DNA of 40,000 bases from Mesostigma viride (GCA_009746045.1 RPFO01000038.1:1251576-1291575); one strand, 5' to 3'. Shown: positions 27,756 through 40,000, counted from the stretch's first letter. The notes: a model not told the origin generated them from the sequence alone. Program-made: numbers and translations.

Positions 27756-28091
27756 CTAAGAGACTGTGCTTGATAAACGACGCAAATCAGAAAAAGGTTG
27801 TTCAATGTATTGATGACATGTAGAGTAAAAACAACACGCGCATACCCAAGCGTACCTTTTCTTGGAGCGTACAGCATCCGCGCACCCCGTGCAGTATAAA
27901 TGAGAGCCAACGAATTGAAGTGGTTCAAGGCCGGCCACAAGTGGATTGTCCGGATGGGTGCCCGTGTTGTCACAGCAGCGCCTCCCAGAAATACCTCTGC
28001 GAGCACACTTGTAGGAGGCCTTCCTTTTCCTGGTTGCCTTGTTTGTGCCTTCACAACTGGGCACTGGTGTTGGATTTTGTCTTGAACTTCC
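27756..28091 (-). CDS. Probable 3' exon of a MULE-borne gene: basic, Cys-rich (zinc-ribbon-like) C-terminus
   Basis: After an acceptor CCCAAAACAG the minus strand reads GSSRQNPTPVPSCEG, a basic NKATRKRKASYKCARRG patch, RRCCDN, then YCTGCADAVRSKKRYAWVCA and CCFYSTCHQYIEQPF to a stop at 27756. The C-x2-C ... C-x-C-C-x4-C-H spacing resembles the Cys-rich DNA-binding tails of several eukaryotic DDE transposases, but I cannot name the family. The preceding exon probably ends at a GTAAGC donor at 28272-28273 (…SLMLGSDMVWNVLV, phase 0 into this exon). A second phase-consistent reading (proline-rich exon, frame 2, then a hydrophobic exon at 27481-27755) cannot be excluded. Confidence 0.35.
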   Translation of the reverse strand, partial: GSSRQNPTPVPSCEGTNKATRKRKASYKCARRGISGRRCCDNTGTHPDNPLVAGLEPLQFVGSHLYCTGCADAVRSKKRYAWVCACCFYSTCHQYIEQPFSDLRRLSSTVS

Positions 28092-28436
28092 CTGTTTTGG
28101 GTCAGCAACATAAGAAATTAAACACGATGTTCAGAAACTAATTACAAGTTACAACATAGTCATGGATTTGGTGGGTGCAATTAGCTGGGGACGCCATAAA
28201 CATAAGTTGCCATTATGAAGCTCACTAACTGCCTTATATGCAAATAACTCCATTATCATGGAAAGATGCTTACAACAAGAACATTCCAGACCATGTCGCT
28301 ACCAAGCATGAGCGAGTTCGAACGGGAAAATGAGATAACGACATGGAAGGGCAACGTACGTTGGAAAACGGTTGTCCGCCGTGCTGACCAATCGGTGCCG
28401 GCGCTGCCGCAGGTGGAGGTGCTCCAACATGGGAAG

Positions 28437-28545
28437 GTGGCGGAGAAAGTGGCGGAGAAGGTGGCGGAGAAGGTGGCGGTGGCGGTGGCGGTGGCGGTGG
28501 CGGTGGCGGTGGCGGTGGCGGTGGGGGTGGCGGGGAAGCAGAGAA
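28437..28545. repeat. (GGCGGT)n / GTGGCGGAGAAG hexamer array
   Basis: About four copies of a 12-bp GTGGCGGAGAAG unit pass into about 12 copies of GGCGGT. On the minus strand one frame gives a run of about 25 prolines with SPPP motifs, like algal hydroxyproline-rich proteins. Another gives a TA repeat. Coding use is unresolved. Confidence 0.8.
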
Positions 28546-28557
28546 AGATAATACGTG

Positions 28558-28655
28558 AGAGTACGTAATACGCAAGAGTACGCGTATCCGTAGGCATACG
28601 TTTAACATCCGTACGGCAAAGCTGCGTATGATGTATAGTCTGCGTACGAAACGTA
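28558..28655. repeat. TACG-rich array 3
   Basis: Loose series of GTACG, ATACGC, CGTACGG and GCGTA words resembling the arrays at 13170-13258 and 14458-14605. It lies between two proline-coding stretches of the MULE and may be intronic. Confidence 0.4.
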
Positions 28656-29027
28656 TCATATGCCACACTATTTCCCTTTGCGGGGAAGGTGGCGGGGGAG
28701 GGGGAGGGATGCTTTCCCCGCGCTGTGAGGAAGGATGCTTGCGTTGCCGCACCGCTTTACGCCGAGCGAGAAGGCGGCGAACAATACCGCGATGCCTGGG
28801 TCGCCGAACTGACTGCCGTTTTGGAGCGATGCATTGTGCCTTGTGCCAAATGCAGACATGGACATAAGGAGAGCACCTCGGCATATCCCTGCTCAGCAAC
28901 GCGCAAAAGGAAAAAGGGCAGCGAAGAAAGAAGTTATGAACTACCTCGATCGCACCTCAAAATGGCCAAGCAAGTCTAGGCATAGCTGCATGGGGCTGCC
29001 AATATAACTCCAAAAATAAACCCTAAC
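28656..29027. other. MULE interior between exon clusters
   Basis: Overlapping short minus-strand frames (including one from an ATG at 28884 rich in Arg and leading to the proline run). None is clearly preferred and no motif is recognised. Confidence 0.3.
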
Positions 29028-29905
29028 TTAAGAATAGCTTCCGCTAGATCCCAATAGGCTAGGCCCACCGCGTGCCGCACGTGGCGCCAAGAAGTATCTG
29101 AAACAACTCATCATTGTGTATTCCGCTGGAAACTGAAAGAGGAGCATTCAGTGCATTAGTCGTTTTAGGGTAGCATGGATTCCTTACCTCAGACCAACAT
29201 GTAGTGCCAATAACGCCAAGGTGATCCACCATGTGGATGCATGAAGATCTGCACCACATTGCCGCGTGACAAGGTATGAACATACCAACAAAGTTGCAGA
29301 GCAAGCCGTTCTCAGGAGGGCTATTACCCAACCATAAAGCCCCATGGCATAACGCTTCCATCTCGTGCAAAAGGACAACTATGACCTAGAAATTCAGAAA
29401 ATATATTCTTAGTCTTTCCCTCTACTCCTTGCTTACCTGGGTTGATAGGCGCGACAACTGAAAACTTCGCAGGCACCCGCGCGCGCTCTTGCACCGCCAC
29501 ATGCCCTACATGGATAACCACCAACCAAACATGAAAAAAGGGTATAACTAGAAGGATTAAGGAAAGAGGAAATGCATTTAATTCATATAGTTAATATCGC
29601 CATGAAATTGTATGTTGAAGTAATAATGGGCCGAAATATGCACATCGGGAACACGTCCCATTAATGCACATGCGAAGCTAATGTCAGGACAACGCATCAT
29701 TAACAAGGGGGGGGTCCGCATGCGCAAGACGAAGCAAGTACAGTTAATATGATGTGCCATTTGGACAGAAACTGGAATAAGGGCTTAACGCCTTACCTAA
29801 GGCACAGACCCACACGATGCCGCTGACCGCTAGAAAAATTGCGAGGATGGCCACCAGCACACCCTGTCTGGTGCTGGTCAAGCAGCAAAGGCAGGGCCGG
29901 GCCAT
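29028..29905 (-). CDS. Possible five-exon gene in the MULE with an N-terminal signal anchor
   Basis: Phase-consistent minus-strand model with good donors: exon 29797-29905 (MARPCLCCLTSTRQGVLVAI then LAIFLAVSGIVWVCAL, a hydrophobic anchor; donor GTAAGG), 29437-29505 (GHVAVQERARVPAKFSVVAP; donor GTAAGC), 29328-29385 (GHSCPFARDGSVMPWGFMVG; donor GTAATA), 29188-29248 (SSCIHMVDHLGVIGTTCWSE; donor GTAAGG) and 29028-29132 (FPAEYTMMSCFRYFLAPRAA ... stop). The product would be about 133 residues with introns of 291, 51, 79 and 55 bp. An alternative frame in 29184-29378 reads as two transmembrane segments. No family is recognised. If real, it is cargo captured by the transposon or an accessory gene. 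Confidence 0.28.
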
Positions 29906-30263
29906 GAAAGCTGGAGGTCACGAGCACTTTGTTGCAGTGGATGTAAACGACCCCCCTGTTTGGAGCACAAAAGGCGAGAAGCAAATTAAAAACGGAAAGC
30001 GCCAGTCATACACCGCGCAGCTCGCGAGAATTCCAGGAACCAGTTTTTGTGTGATATTCGCATTTAGATGTCGTGCATAACCATTCCTTTATTATCGCAC
30101 ACACCAGTAAACAGTACAAGGATTTGCGTCAACCCAGCTAAATGCCGAGGGTGCCACGGACGTGTATGCCAGCGAGCTCGAGTCTGGCGAGCAATCACTC
30201 AAACATGTCCACTGTCCCTAAGCCGAGCATCACCCTAACATGTCCGCCATTGCTACGTTTTAT
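29906..30263. other. MULE right interior, 5' side of the exon cluster
   Basis: About 360 bp between the first ATG of the exon cluster and the right inverted repeat. No feature is recognised; it is the natural place for a promoter reading leftwards. Confidence 0.35.
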
Positions 30264-30473
30264 CATCCTTGACTGCGCTTGTAGTCAACAAAGAAATTAG
30301 CCAAGTCCTACAGTAATTGGCGCGGCAGGCCCTTTTTTCCCGCGTAACTCGTGTGCCGGTCCGGCGCGGCGTGGCCTGGGCAGGCGCGTCGGACTTAGTG
30401 CGGTGGTGTCCCGGAACCCCGCACTCACCCCCGCACTAGAGTTTGTGTCATCAGAGCCAAATTATGCGCTTCC
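30264..30473 (-). repeat. Right terminal inverted repeat of the MULE
   Basis: Exact reverse complement of 22201-22410, ending GCGCTTCC before the target duplication. Confidence 0.93.
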
Positions 30474-30482
30474 CTGCTGGCA
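30474..30482. repeat. 9-bp target-site duplication, right copy
   Basis: CTGCTGGCA, identical to 22192-22200. Confidence 0.9.
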
Positions 30483-31338
30483 GGTGGCAACAGAGAAAAC
30501 GTCCGAGGTGGCCGCAAACACTGCAATTCCTGGCGAAACGAAGGCATCACGCAAAAGCTGAAATTTCAGGACTTCAGAAGGGCTGCTTTGCGCTAGCGCT
30601 TTGCATCGCGAACCTTACGAGTAAACGCTGCTCTTATGCAGTCATGTCGCATTTGACATCATCCCTTGGAGGAGTTTATCCGCCGGCTTTTTTTCCGTGG
30701 AGAAAGCGTGCTGGGTTTGAGCACCGCCTTCGCGAGGTAGGTCATGCTCATTGGTGCAGCATTTTCCCGTCAATTTGTCTTGAGCCATGTGCGGATACGT
30801 TGGAATTCACTACGACTTGCCCTTTCATCGCTTCCCGTGTATTATTTTGTTTTTTGGAAGTAGCGTGTATGATGAAATTCGGCGGTTGACATGGTAGCGG
30901 CTTGTATGCGTTGCTACAATCAGGCAATTGTTTCCATTCGATTGATACCTAATTTCTCGCCTAATTCTCGGCGTTCTGAGATCATATTCGATACGTGGAA
31001 ACGCCGTGCAATTCCCTGCTAGTGTTGGTCATACTAATTTGTTATGGCTTCCTCACCAAAGCAACCGTTTTACTGTCATGAAGAGTAAACTGCCACGAAA
31101 CTCGTATGTCTTGCCATCGCACGTCCTTGATTGGAATCCTCCATGTTGTGCACAGGGTGAGCGTGGCGAGAGATGCCGCCATCACCAGGTTCACCGATTC
31201 GGCGACTGCCTGCCATTTCCTATCAGGATTCCTGGAACTGAGGGGCAGAGCGAGTTTATGCTTGGCTGGTGAATGTGTCGCCATAATCGCTTACTCCGCC
31301 AATTTTAGCGAACCTTCATTTTTCCAAACGAGACGGCG
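30483..31338. other. Upstream region of the RR-TZF gene
   Basis: About 860 bp holding the presumed promoter and 5' UTR of the gene starting at 31339. Short frames on both strands show no motif. The MULE right end lies 866 bp from the ATG, so the insertion may affect this gene's regulation. Confidence 0.45.
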
Positions 31339-35073
<3,735 letters not shown>

Positions 35074-36639
35074 CACCCAAGTGAGGTCTGTCTCACGGAT
35101 GAGACCGGCTCTCCGTGCGTGCCCTGTTGGGTTCGTTGACGAGGGGGAGGGTTTGTCAGGTCGCGCTGGCGGGGTGCGGCGGCGAGCAGTGAAGGGATGG
35201 AGGCTGAGAGAGGACCCTGCACTTGTGATGGCGGCCCCTGGTATTCGACCCCGTGTGCATGCTTCCCAACAGATGCAGGGTGTACCTGGTGGCGAGCAAA
35301 GGGTACGGCGGCAGGTCTTCAGCAATTGCTGAGATTTTTCGCAGCCTTTTGCGTCCGGCGTTGCTGGATTTGGGTGAGGGTGCTCGCACTGGCAGGTGCC
35401 TGTGCGCCTCTGTCATGTGGGCGGTGCACTGGGTCCGGTGGGCGTGTGCATTCTTGCACGCATACAGGGTACCCGGTGCATCGCTGGCTGCGCTTGGCAA
35501 GATGCTGGAGTGGCATCGGCGGGGCCACATTCGGGCCCTGCCCGAGCCACCCTAGGTTGTCTGCGATGAACCCCTGTTCGCCACCTGGCACGATATTACC
35601 TGTTATGGTGGCATTGCGGGTCCCTGATTCGGGTTTTCGGGTCATCGCACCAATTGGGAGGTGAGGTGACATGTGGATAATTTTGGCTGGGCGGGTGTTG
35701 CCCCATGGCAGCCAGTTCGCCCTCCGGGTGCGTGTTCACCGGGTGAGGAGTGCGCCCTGTGCCCCCGTGCGCTTTTACTCTATATATTATCATCATAGAT
35801 TACTACTTGGTAGGCCAGGGGTGTTCTGCGCACCTCATATTGTGCGATGCGCGGTCACCCTCCCAAACTGTAACTTATCTGAAGCTGGGTGTGAACCTGC
35901 TAGGATTGGGTTCCCCGTCCTGGTTTTCCGTTTTCCCAGGAACTGCATGCGACAAGGCCTGTTGAAGGCAGTTCCTCGCAAAAGCACCCAGAACCAACAT
36001 CATAGTATAAGATTGCTTGCCGATTTCATTCCTACAGACTGCGTCGCTGTAGTTTGACCTGCGATCCCACAAAGGGCGATTTTTTTTTTTTTTTCCCCTC
36101 AGTGGGAACCTCCGAACGTAATGTTGTAGGCTGTGTCGGGACTGTATCCATTTTGTGTCTGGCCGATGCAGGCCAAATAAATAGGATGCCAGGAGACAAG
36201 ACAACAGCTATATTTTTTGTCTCTTAAATTTCTATAGCTATTATGTACCATTCGGTTTATGATGTATATCTAGAATAGATGTGATACATGCTGCTAAGCT
36301 CAGCAAAGGTATGTCACTGCAGTCTAGATTTCATACTACTATGAGATTGCTAAGTATGATAGAGCGTGCAATGCTGAAGTGGGAATAAGCATTGCAAATA
36401 TATAATATTTAATCAGAATATAATATTTAATATTTATAAAATTATTTGGGGGTTTTATCAGTAATATCAAAGAGACAATGAGTCAATTGATATCAATGAG
36501 ACAACCAGCGTAGGGCAGAAATTATTCTTTTTAATCTATTGAGAAAGTGAAGGTTTAAAAACTTCTCAGCGCAAGTGATTAACGCAATACAAAGAAACTA
36601 CGACCGGCCTATAGATCTACAGCAGGTAAAGCCCAGACA
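35074..36639. other. 3' flank of the RR-TZF gene
   Basis: The first ~800 bp presumably include the 3' UTR. A TGTAA-type signal (CTGTAACTTATC) occurs at 35868-35879 and an AATAAA at 36175-36180. Further right are a T16-type run (36080-36095), AT-rich sequence, and dispersed motif R (36491-36522, ATCAATGAGACAACCAGCGT). No gene is recognised. Confidence 0.5.
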
Positions 36640-37430
36640 TTAATTAATTAATTAATAGACACGTGACTGCGTCACGTGAGCATATATAAGTCTGTACATA
36701 GGTTTATAGCTGGGCGTTTGCTTTGGTTTGAGTGATTTCACTCTGCTGTAAGTAATTATATTTTTAATATATAAGTCCTCAGTGGGAGGGGAACATGGGA
36801 TGGAATGGATGGTATAAGCTATCTAGGTCCTAGTTACAGGGGTGTGGGCACCGCGGCCCGAATCGCTATGAATGCCATACTTGGTCACACGCGGAGCCCC
36901 CACAGGCTTGGGGGTGGTCTCCTTCATCACTACTTGCCATCTATCCTTGCGCACCATCTGCCTCCATATTACAGACAAACCAGGAGGCTGCCCGGGGGTG
37001 AGCCCGTCACGTCTAGTGTAGCAGATGTCCATGCCGAGTCTATCACGAAAAGTCCACGGGTGGCGGCCCTGCCGCGCGCGGCCGGGGGCACGCCAGGTGA
37101 GGACATATCGCCCAGGCTGGGCGGGCTTGGTGCCAGCTAGTCTATCTGATGTATCTACCTGATCTGTGCGGGCCAGGTGCCCGGCTAGGCCCAGGCGCCT
37201 GTGCCTATTAATGTGGGAAACATAGGGCAAATCAGCGTACAAATCCTCATTACTAATAAGCCCAGACATGTGCAACAACATGTGCCATGCAAGCGCTGCG
37301 CCCAAGTGGTCCGCCCTGACTGGACTTGCGCTACGCCCGGTCTGCGTGGATCCCGAGGACGATGGACGGACGCCGACCACGAGCGGAACCGGTGCCGGCG
37401 GGGGTACCTGGAGCCCTCTCAGGGCTATGT
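36640..37430 (-). pseudogene. LINE ORF2 C-terminal remnant, copy 2, with TTAA tail
   Basis: The minus strand reads LYADLPYVSHINRHRRLGLA then GHLARTDQVDTSDRL..., TWRAPGRARQG and LSVIWRQMVRKDRWQVVMKE to a stop at 36823. This is the HINRRRL-AGHLAR and terminal D-R-W pattern of non-LTR retrotransposon ORF2 C-termini (post-reverse-transcriptase region). A 3' UTR follows with a strong hairpin CACGTGAC-GCA-GTCACGTG (36660-36678) just before a (TTAA)n tail (36640-36656). It is 5'-truncated: the endonuclease and reverse transcriptase domains are missing. It shares the C-terminal motif set with 12081-12497 but is less damaged. Confidence 0.68.
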
Positions 37431-37470
37431 GTTACATTTAATTAAGCTCCCAATGGATACGTTATGTTCT
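37421..37470 (+). mobile_element. Retroelement 3' end (3' box plus TTAA tail)
   Basis: CAGGGCTATGTGTTACATTT, AATTAAGCTCCCAATGGATA and CGTTATGTTCTTAATTAATG form a diverged version of the shared 3' terminal box (TATGTGCTACAT ... CTCCCAACGGAG ... TTATGTT) with an internal TTAATTAA. It is a solo 3' end, abutting the opposite-strand LINE remnant. Confidence 0.5.
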
Positions 37471-37499
37471 TAATTAATGAATATAATCTAGCTTGGACT

Positions 37500-37746
37500 G
37501 CCATGCAGCTACGACAAGAAGAGATGGCAGACCATTGTCTGCAGGCCCACTCGCCAGCCCCTGTGGGCAAGCCCCGATCCCCGCAGGAGGAAGCCGCAGG
37601 GCGCTTTGCTGAGTAGAGCTAGTAGCTACATAGGATCGATCTTGCATAGTAGATTAGATTAGAGAAATTTAGATTAGTTAGTTTTCGTGGCTCCGTTCAC
37701 CCCCACCCCCGGCCCAGCAATCTAATACGTGCTACATGATCTCATA
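37500..37746 (+). mobile_element. Retroelement family B, 3' end copy 1 (interrupted by ORF1 copy 4)
   Basis: Starts with a short open tail (MQLRQEEMADHCLQAHSPAP ... AGRFAE-stop, 37504-37617). Then comes a 3' UTR with GTAGATTAGATTAGAG, TTAGTTTTCGTGGCTCCG and CCCAGCAA, and the start of the shared 3' box (ACGTGCTACATGATCTCATA). The box is cut by the insertion of ORF1-element copy 4. Its remainder (TTAACGAAGG and a T-run) lies at 39353-39382. Confidence 0.5.
37736..37746. repeat. Target-site duplication of ORF1 copy 4, left
   Basis: ATGATCTCATA, repeated at 39342-39352 directly after the TTAA tail of copy 4. The first two bases could be part of the tail, so the duplication is 9-11 bp. Confidence 0.7.
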
Positions 37747-39341
37747 ACGCCCCTCGGAACCGCGCTTTCGGCTCAAACCTTTCCAGGTCGATGATCACGA
37801 CTGGACCAACATGTCTGCGTCCGCTGCGCTGGACTGCATCTTCTTCGGGGACTACGCCTCACTTTACGACCTGTGCATCCATCTCCACGCCACCGGACGC
37901 CTCCTCGTCACCGACGGCCGTCGCTGGCACAACGTCAGCATGGTTTTCGGCTCCCCCCGCCCCGTCCTCCAGCGCGCCATCCTCAACTCCCTTCTCCAGC
38001 GCTCTGACGGCGAGATCTGGGCTCCATGCATCTCCGCCCCCACCCTCCGTTCCATCCTCATGGAAGCCTTTCAGCAGCACGTGACCCCCCTTGCTGCTGA
38101 CGTCCCAGCAATGGGTGGCCCGCTGGCTGCTGAACTTCGTCACCTCACCGCCACCTCCACTGCCATTTCCGCCTCCACTGCCGCCATCAAAGCCCAGCTC
38201 CTCGACCTCGACCAACGCCTTCAAGCCACCGCCACCGCCCTTGAGAGCTTGCATGACACCGCCGGCCTCACCGCCCAGGCGGTGAAGGACATCGCCGCCC
38301 AGCCGGCGCCTGCTGCATGGCCCGGCCGGCGATGCTCCCTCGATCCACCTCACGGGCGGACTTCCTTAAGCAGCACACCACCTCCACCACCACCATCACG
38401 GCACAACTCAAGCAACAAGCCCTCGATGACCTTCGCGAGGAAGCCGACATCGCCCGGCGCAGCCACAATGTCATCGTCAAGCACTTCGACCAGCCGGCAG
38501 GTGAGACCTCCACGAGCCTTCTTGAGGCATTTAAGCGCGACATTTTTGCCCGGCCCATGCAACTCACTGGTGAGCTGTGGATGTCGGCTGTCCGCCTCCC
38601 CGGCGCGCGGGGGAAGGCTGGCCCGGCACCCGTGCTCCTCACCTTAAGTACATGGCGGACAAGCTGTCGTTCCTTAAATGCCGCAAGAAGCTCTCGAGGA
38701 CTCGCTTCACGCTGGACGACGACTTGACCCTGGCCCATGCAACAGCGGCGACGCGAGCTATGCCGGCCGACCTACCTTCAGCTCCGGCAGAGCGCAGGGG
38801 GGAAGCCGGTATACTGGATCGAGGGGGGCGGTCATCCACGTTCACCACAAGCCCTGGCAGCCCCCCCCTGCCACCTCAGACTAGGGAATATATATACCAG
38901 TAGTGTAGATTAGTAAGGCTTAGCCTAGCATGTGGCCTACGCGCATGTGCGCCCATAATGGCCCCCATGGATGATGCCTTCAGAATTTAGCCACGCCCTG
39001 CCTATAATGGGACCCCCCATGGATGTCGCATTAAGAATTTAGCCATGCTATGCCATGCAGAGAGATGCTCTCTGTTGAGAAGCCATGCCCTAGCTCTTGT
39101 ATAGCCATGATCTTCCCCCACATGACATATACTCCCCCTTAGCTGGGCATAGTGTGAAGATATCATGAGGGTGCAGGTGCCCTGGTGCACCTAGAGCAAG
39201 GGTAGCTTACATGTATTCCCACCCTTGCAGGAAGTAGCCCAGAATGTATTAAAAGCCATGGATATGCCCCTTCTCAGGGATATGTGCTACATGTACTCCC
39301 AACGGAGTTATTTTCTAATTAATTAATTAATTAATTAATTA
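37747..39341 (+). mobile_element. ORF1-only retroelement, copy 4, 5' truncated
   Basis: Begins inside the coding region at the point matching residue ~75 of copy 1 (CCCCTCGGAACCGCGCTTTC). It carries the rest of the ORF1-like gene, the full 3' UTR, the 3' box (TGTGCTACATGTACTCCCAA then CGGAGTTATT) and an (ATTA)n tail (39314-39341). Flanking 9-11 bp duplications plus 5' truncation are the signature of target-primed reverse transcription. It is the copy closest to copy 1 in sequence. Confidence 0.82.
37752..38884 (+). pseudogene. ORF1-like protein, copy 4, truncated and frameshifted
   Basis: Matches copy 1 from PRFRFHPF onward: MSASAALDCIFFGDYASLYD, LLQRSDGEIWAPCISAPTLR, HVTPLAAD and QRLQATATALESLHDTAGLT in one frame (37811-38310), then ADFLKQHTTST, SHNVIVKHFDQPAGETSTSL and GARGKAGPAPVLLT in another (38340-38640), with further shifts before FTLDDDLTLA. 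At least two or three indels break it. Confidence 0.75.
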
Positions 39342-39352
39342 ATGATCTCATA

Positions 39353-39500
39353 TTAACGAAGGTTTTTTTTTTTTTTTTTTTCTAGATTAGACTAGATTAG
39401 CTTAGCTGTCTTAGTTCGGTTCCGCAGCTTCGCCCACATCCAATCATCCAGCAAGGAACTGAATATGTGCTACATGATCTCCCAACGGAGACATGTTATA
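39353..39500 (+). mobile_element. Family B 3' end, remainder of copy 1 and copy 2
   Basis: 39353-39382 is the displaced end of family B copy 1 (TTAACGAAGG and about 19 T). 39383-39500 repeats the family B 3' UTR (CTAGATTAGACTAGATTAGC, TTAGTTCGGTTCCG, CCAGCAA) and ends with a complete shared 3' box, TATGTGCTACATGATCTCCC then AACGGAGACATGTTATA, followed by an AT-rich tail. Confidence 0.55.
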
Positions 39501-39572
39501 TTTTAATTTTTAAATTCAATCCACAAAACGCCTAAGTAATTGGCACATGATAATTAGTCGTGATAAGGTCCT

Positions 39573-39668
39573 CCGCAAGAAGCTCTCGAGGACTCGCTTC
39601 ACGCTGGACGACGACTTGACCCTGGCCCAGCAACAGCGGCGACGCGAGCTATGGCCGACCTACCTTCA
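39573..39668 (+). pseudogene. Internal fragment of the ORF1-like gene (copy 5)
   Basis: Encodes KKLSRTRFTLDDDLTLAQQQ then RRRELWPTYL, the C-terminal-domain segment of copy 1 (residues ~386-415), nearly identical at the base level. It stops abruptly at both ends (CCGCAAGAAG ... TACCTTCACAACGGTCC) without 3' UTR, box or tail. An ordinary 5'-truncated insertion cannot produce this. Confidence 0.7.
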
Positions 39669-40000
39669 CAACGGTCCGAGCCCCGCCAAAATGTAGCCTC
39701 GTAAGAAGGACCCGAAAAGTGGCGCGAAATGCGATTTTTGGTGTGTGCGTGCACGACGGTGACCGAATTTCCACCGATAGGCATGGCGGCCTGGCAGGCT
39801 ACCGTGAGCGAATAAAAATGCAGTATAGAGGCTGGAAATTTTAGTGTATGCTCCTACGGTCATATATTACTTGCCATTATTTTTTTTCGCCTCAAATTCT
39901 GCGGAATCCTTCGGCATTTCGGCGTCATTCACAGGTGGGTGCCTGTTTTGTCGCCGATTTTCTCTCGACCCCATCAACCTGCAGCAAAAAATTTTCCCGG
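39669..40000. other. Right edge, nothing recognised
   Basis: About 330 bp without a convincing frame or repeat boundary. Confidence 0.4.

Larger units (their letters stand above)
22201..30473. mobile_element. Mutator-like (MULE) DNA transposon, 8.27 kb
   Basis: Terminal inverted repeats of 210 bp (22201-22410 and 30264-30473) appear identical base for base, and the element is flanked by a 9-bp direct duplication CTGCTGGCA. Long inverted repeats and 9-bp target duplications are the hallmark of the Mutator superfamily. Perfect repeat identity points to a recent insertion. The interior contains about 1.9 kb of tandem arrays and several minus-strand coding stretches, but I do not recognise a MuDR-type transposase or its SWIM zinc finger, so it may be a cargo-bearing (Pack-MULE-like) or highly diverged autonomous element. 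Family assignment is inferred from structure. Confidence 0.88.

Noticed and set aside
29184-29378. Two-helix membrane protein frame on the minus strand inside the MULE
   Set aside because: Begins after an in-frame stop with a non-ATG codon. T-rich DNA gives hydrophobic residues by chance, and another splice frame is equally consistent. Kept only as an alternative.
29772-29796. A 25-bp GT-AG intron joining 29797-29905 to the frame at 29578-29771
   Set aside because: Far below plausible intron length; the next acceptor at 29506 gives a consistent phase.
30443-30889. 148-codon plus-strand frame crossing the MULE right end
   Set aside because: It runs from inverted repeat into flank across the insertion junction, so it is fortuitous.

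Overview
The window looks like nuclear DNA of a flagellated green alga (Viridiplantae, probably Chlorophyta). The reasons are a plant-type RR-TZF CCCH zinc-finger protein, an intron-rich DPCD gene (a cilium-assembly factor), a tubulin-tyrosine-ligase-family gene, GC-rich coding DNA, and heavy loading with microsatellites, minisatellites and retroelements. I cannot name the species. Only three genes are confidently recognised: DPCD (exons from 1830 to 6156, +, N-terminal exons outside the window), a TTL-family protein with an N-terminal membrane anchor (17057-19675, -), and the RR-TZF protein with a pure run of 55 CAG codons (31339-35073, +).

Layout. 1-1605: two tandem blocks of GGGC arrays, probably in a DPCD intron. 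1830-6156: DPCD; its introns hold an 11-bp minisatellite, a 26-bp repeat and a foldback element. 6157-7933: mostly unassigned, with small coding remnants. 7947-11939: a head-to-tail dimer of a retroelement that carries only an L1-ORF1-like gene, flanked by a 13-bp direct repeat and inserted into an older short element. 12081-16191: LINE ORF2 remnants, further ORF1-element copies, a possible small spliced gene and ATACG-rich palindromic arrays. 17057-19675: TTL-family gene. 22201-30473: an 8.27-kb Mutator-like DNA transposon with perfect 210-bp terminal inverted repeats and a 9-bp target duplication; it carries satellite arrays and minus-strand coding exons. 31339-35073: RR-TZF gene. 36640-39668: LINE ORF2 remnant, two 3' ends of another element family, and two more ORF1-element copies.

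The most interesting material is the retroelement system. A family encodes an L1-ORF1-like RNA-binding protein (coiled coil, RRM-like region, C-terminal domain) followed directly by a 3' UTR and a TTAA-type tail, with no reverse transcriptase. It is architecturally like the half-LINE (HAL1) elements of mammals. Its 3' end has a short hairpin-forming box (CTCC-CAAC-GGAG) just before the tail, and the same box ends at least two other element families in the window. This suggests several parasites sharing one reverse transcriptase. The second highlight is the young, apparently intact Mutator-like element and its unrecognised cargo.

Many long open frames here are artefacts of tandem repeats and are not annotated. 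All gene models were read by eye. Splice sites were chosen by GT/AG, phase and, for DPCD, agreement with the known protein family.
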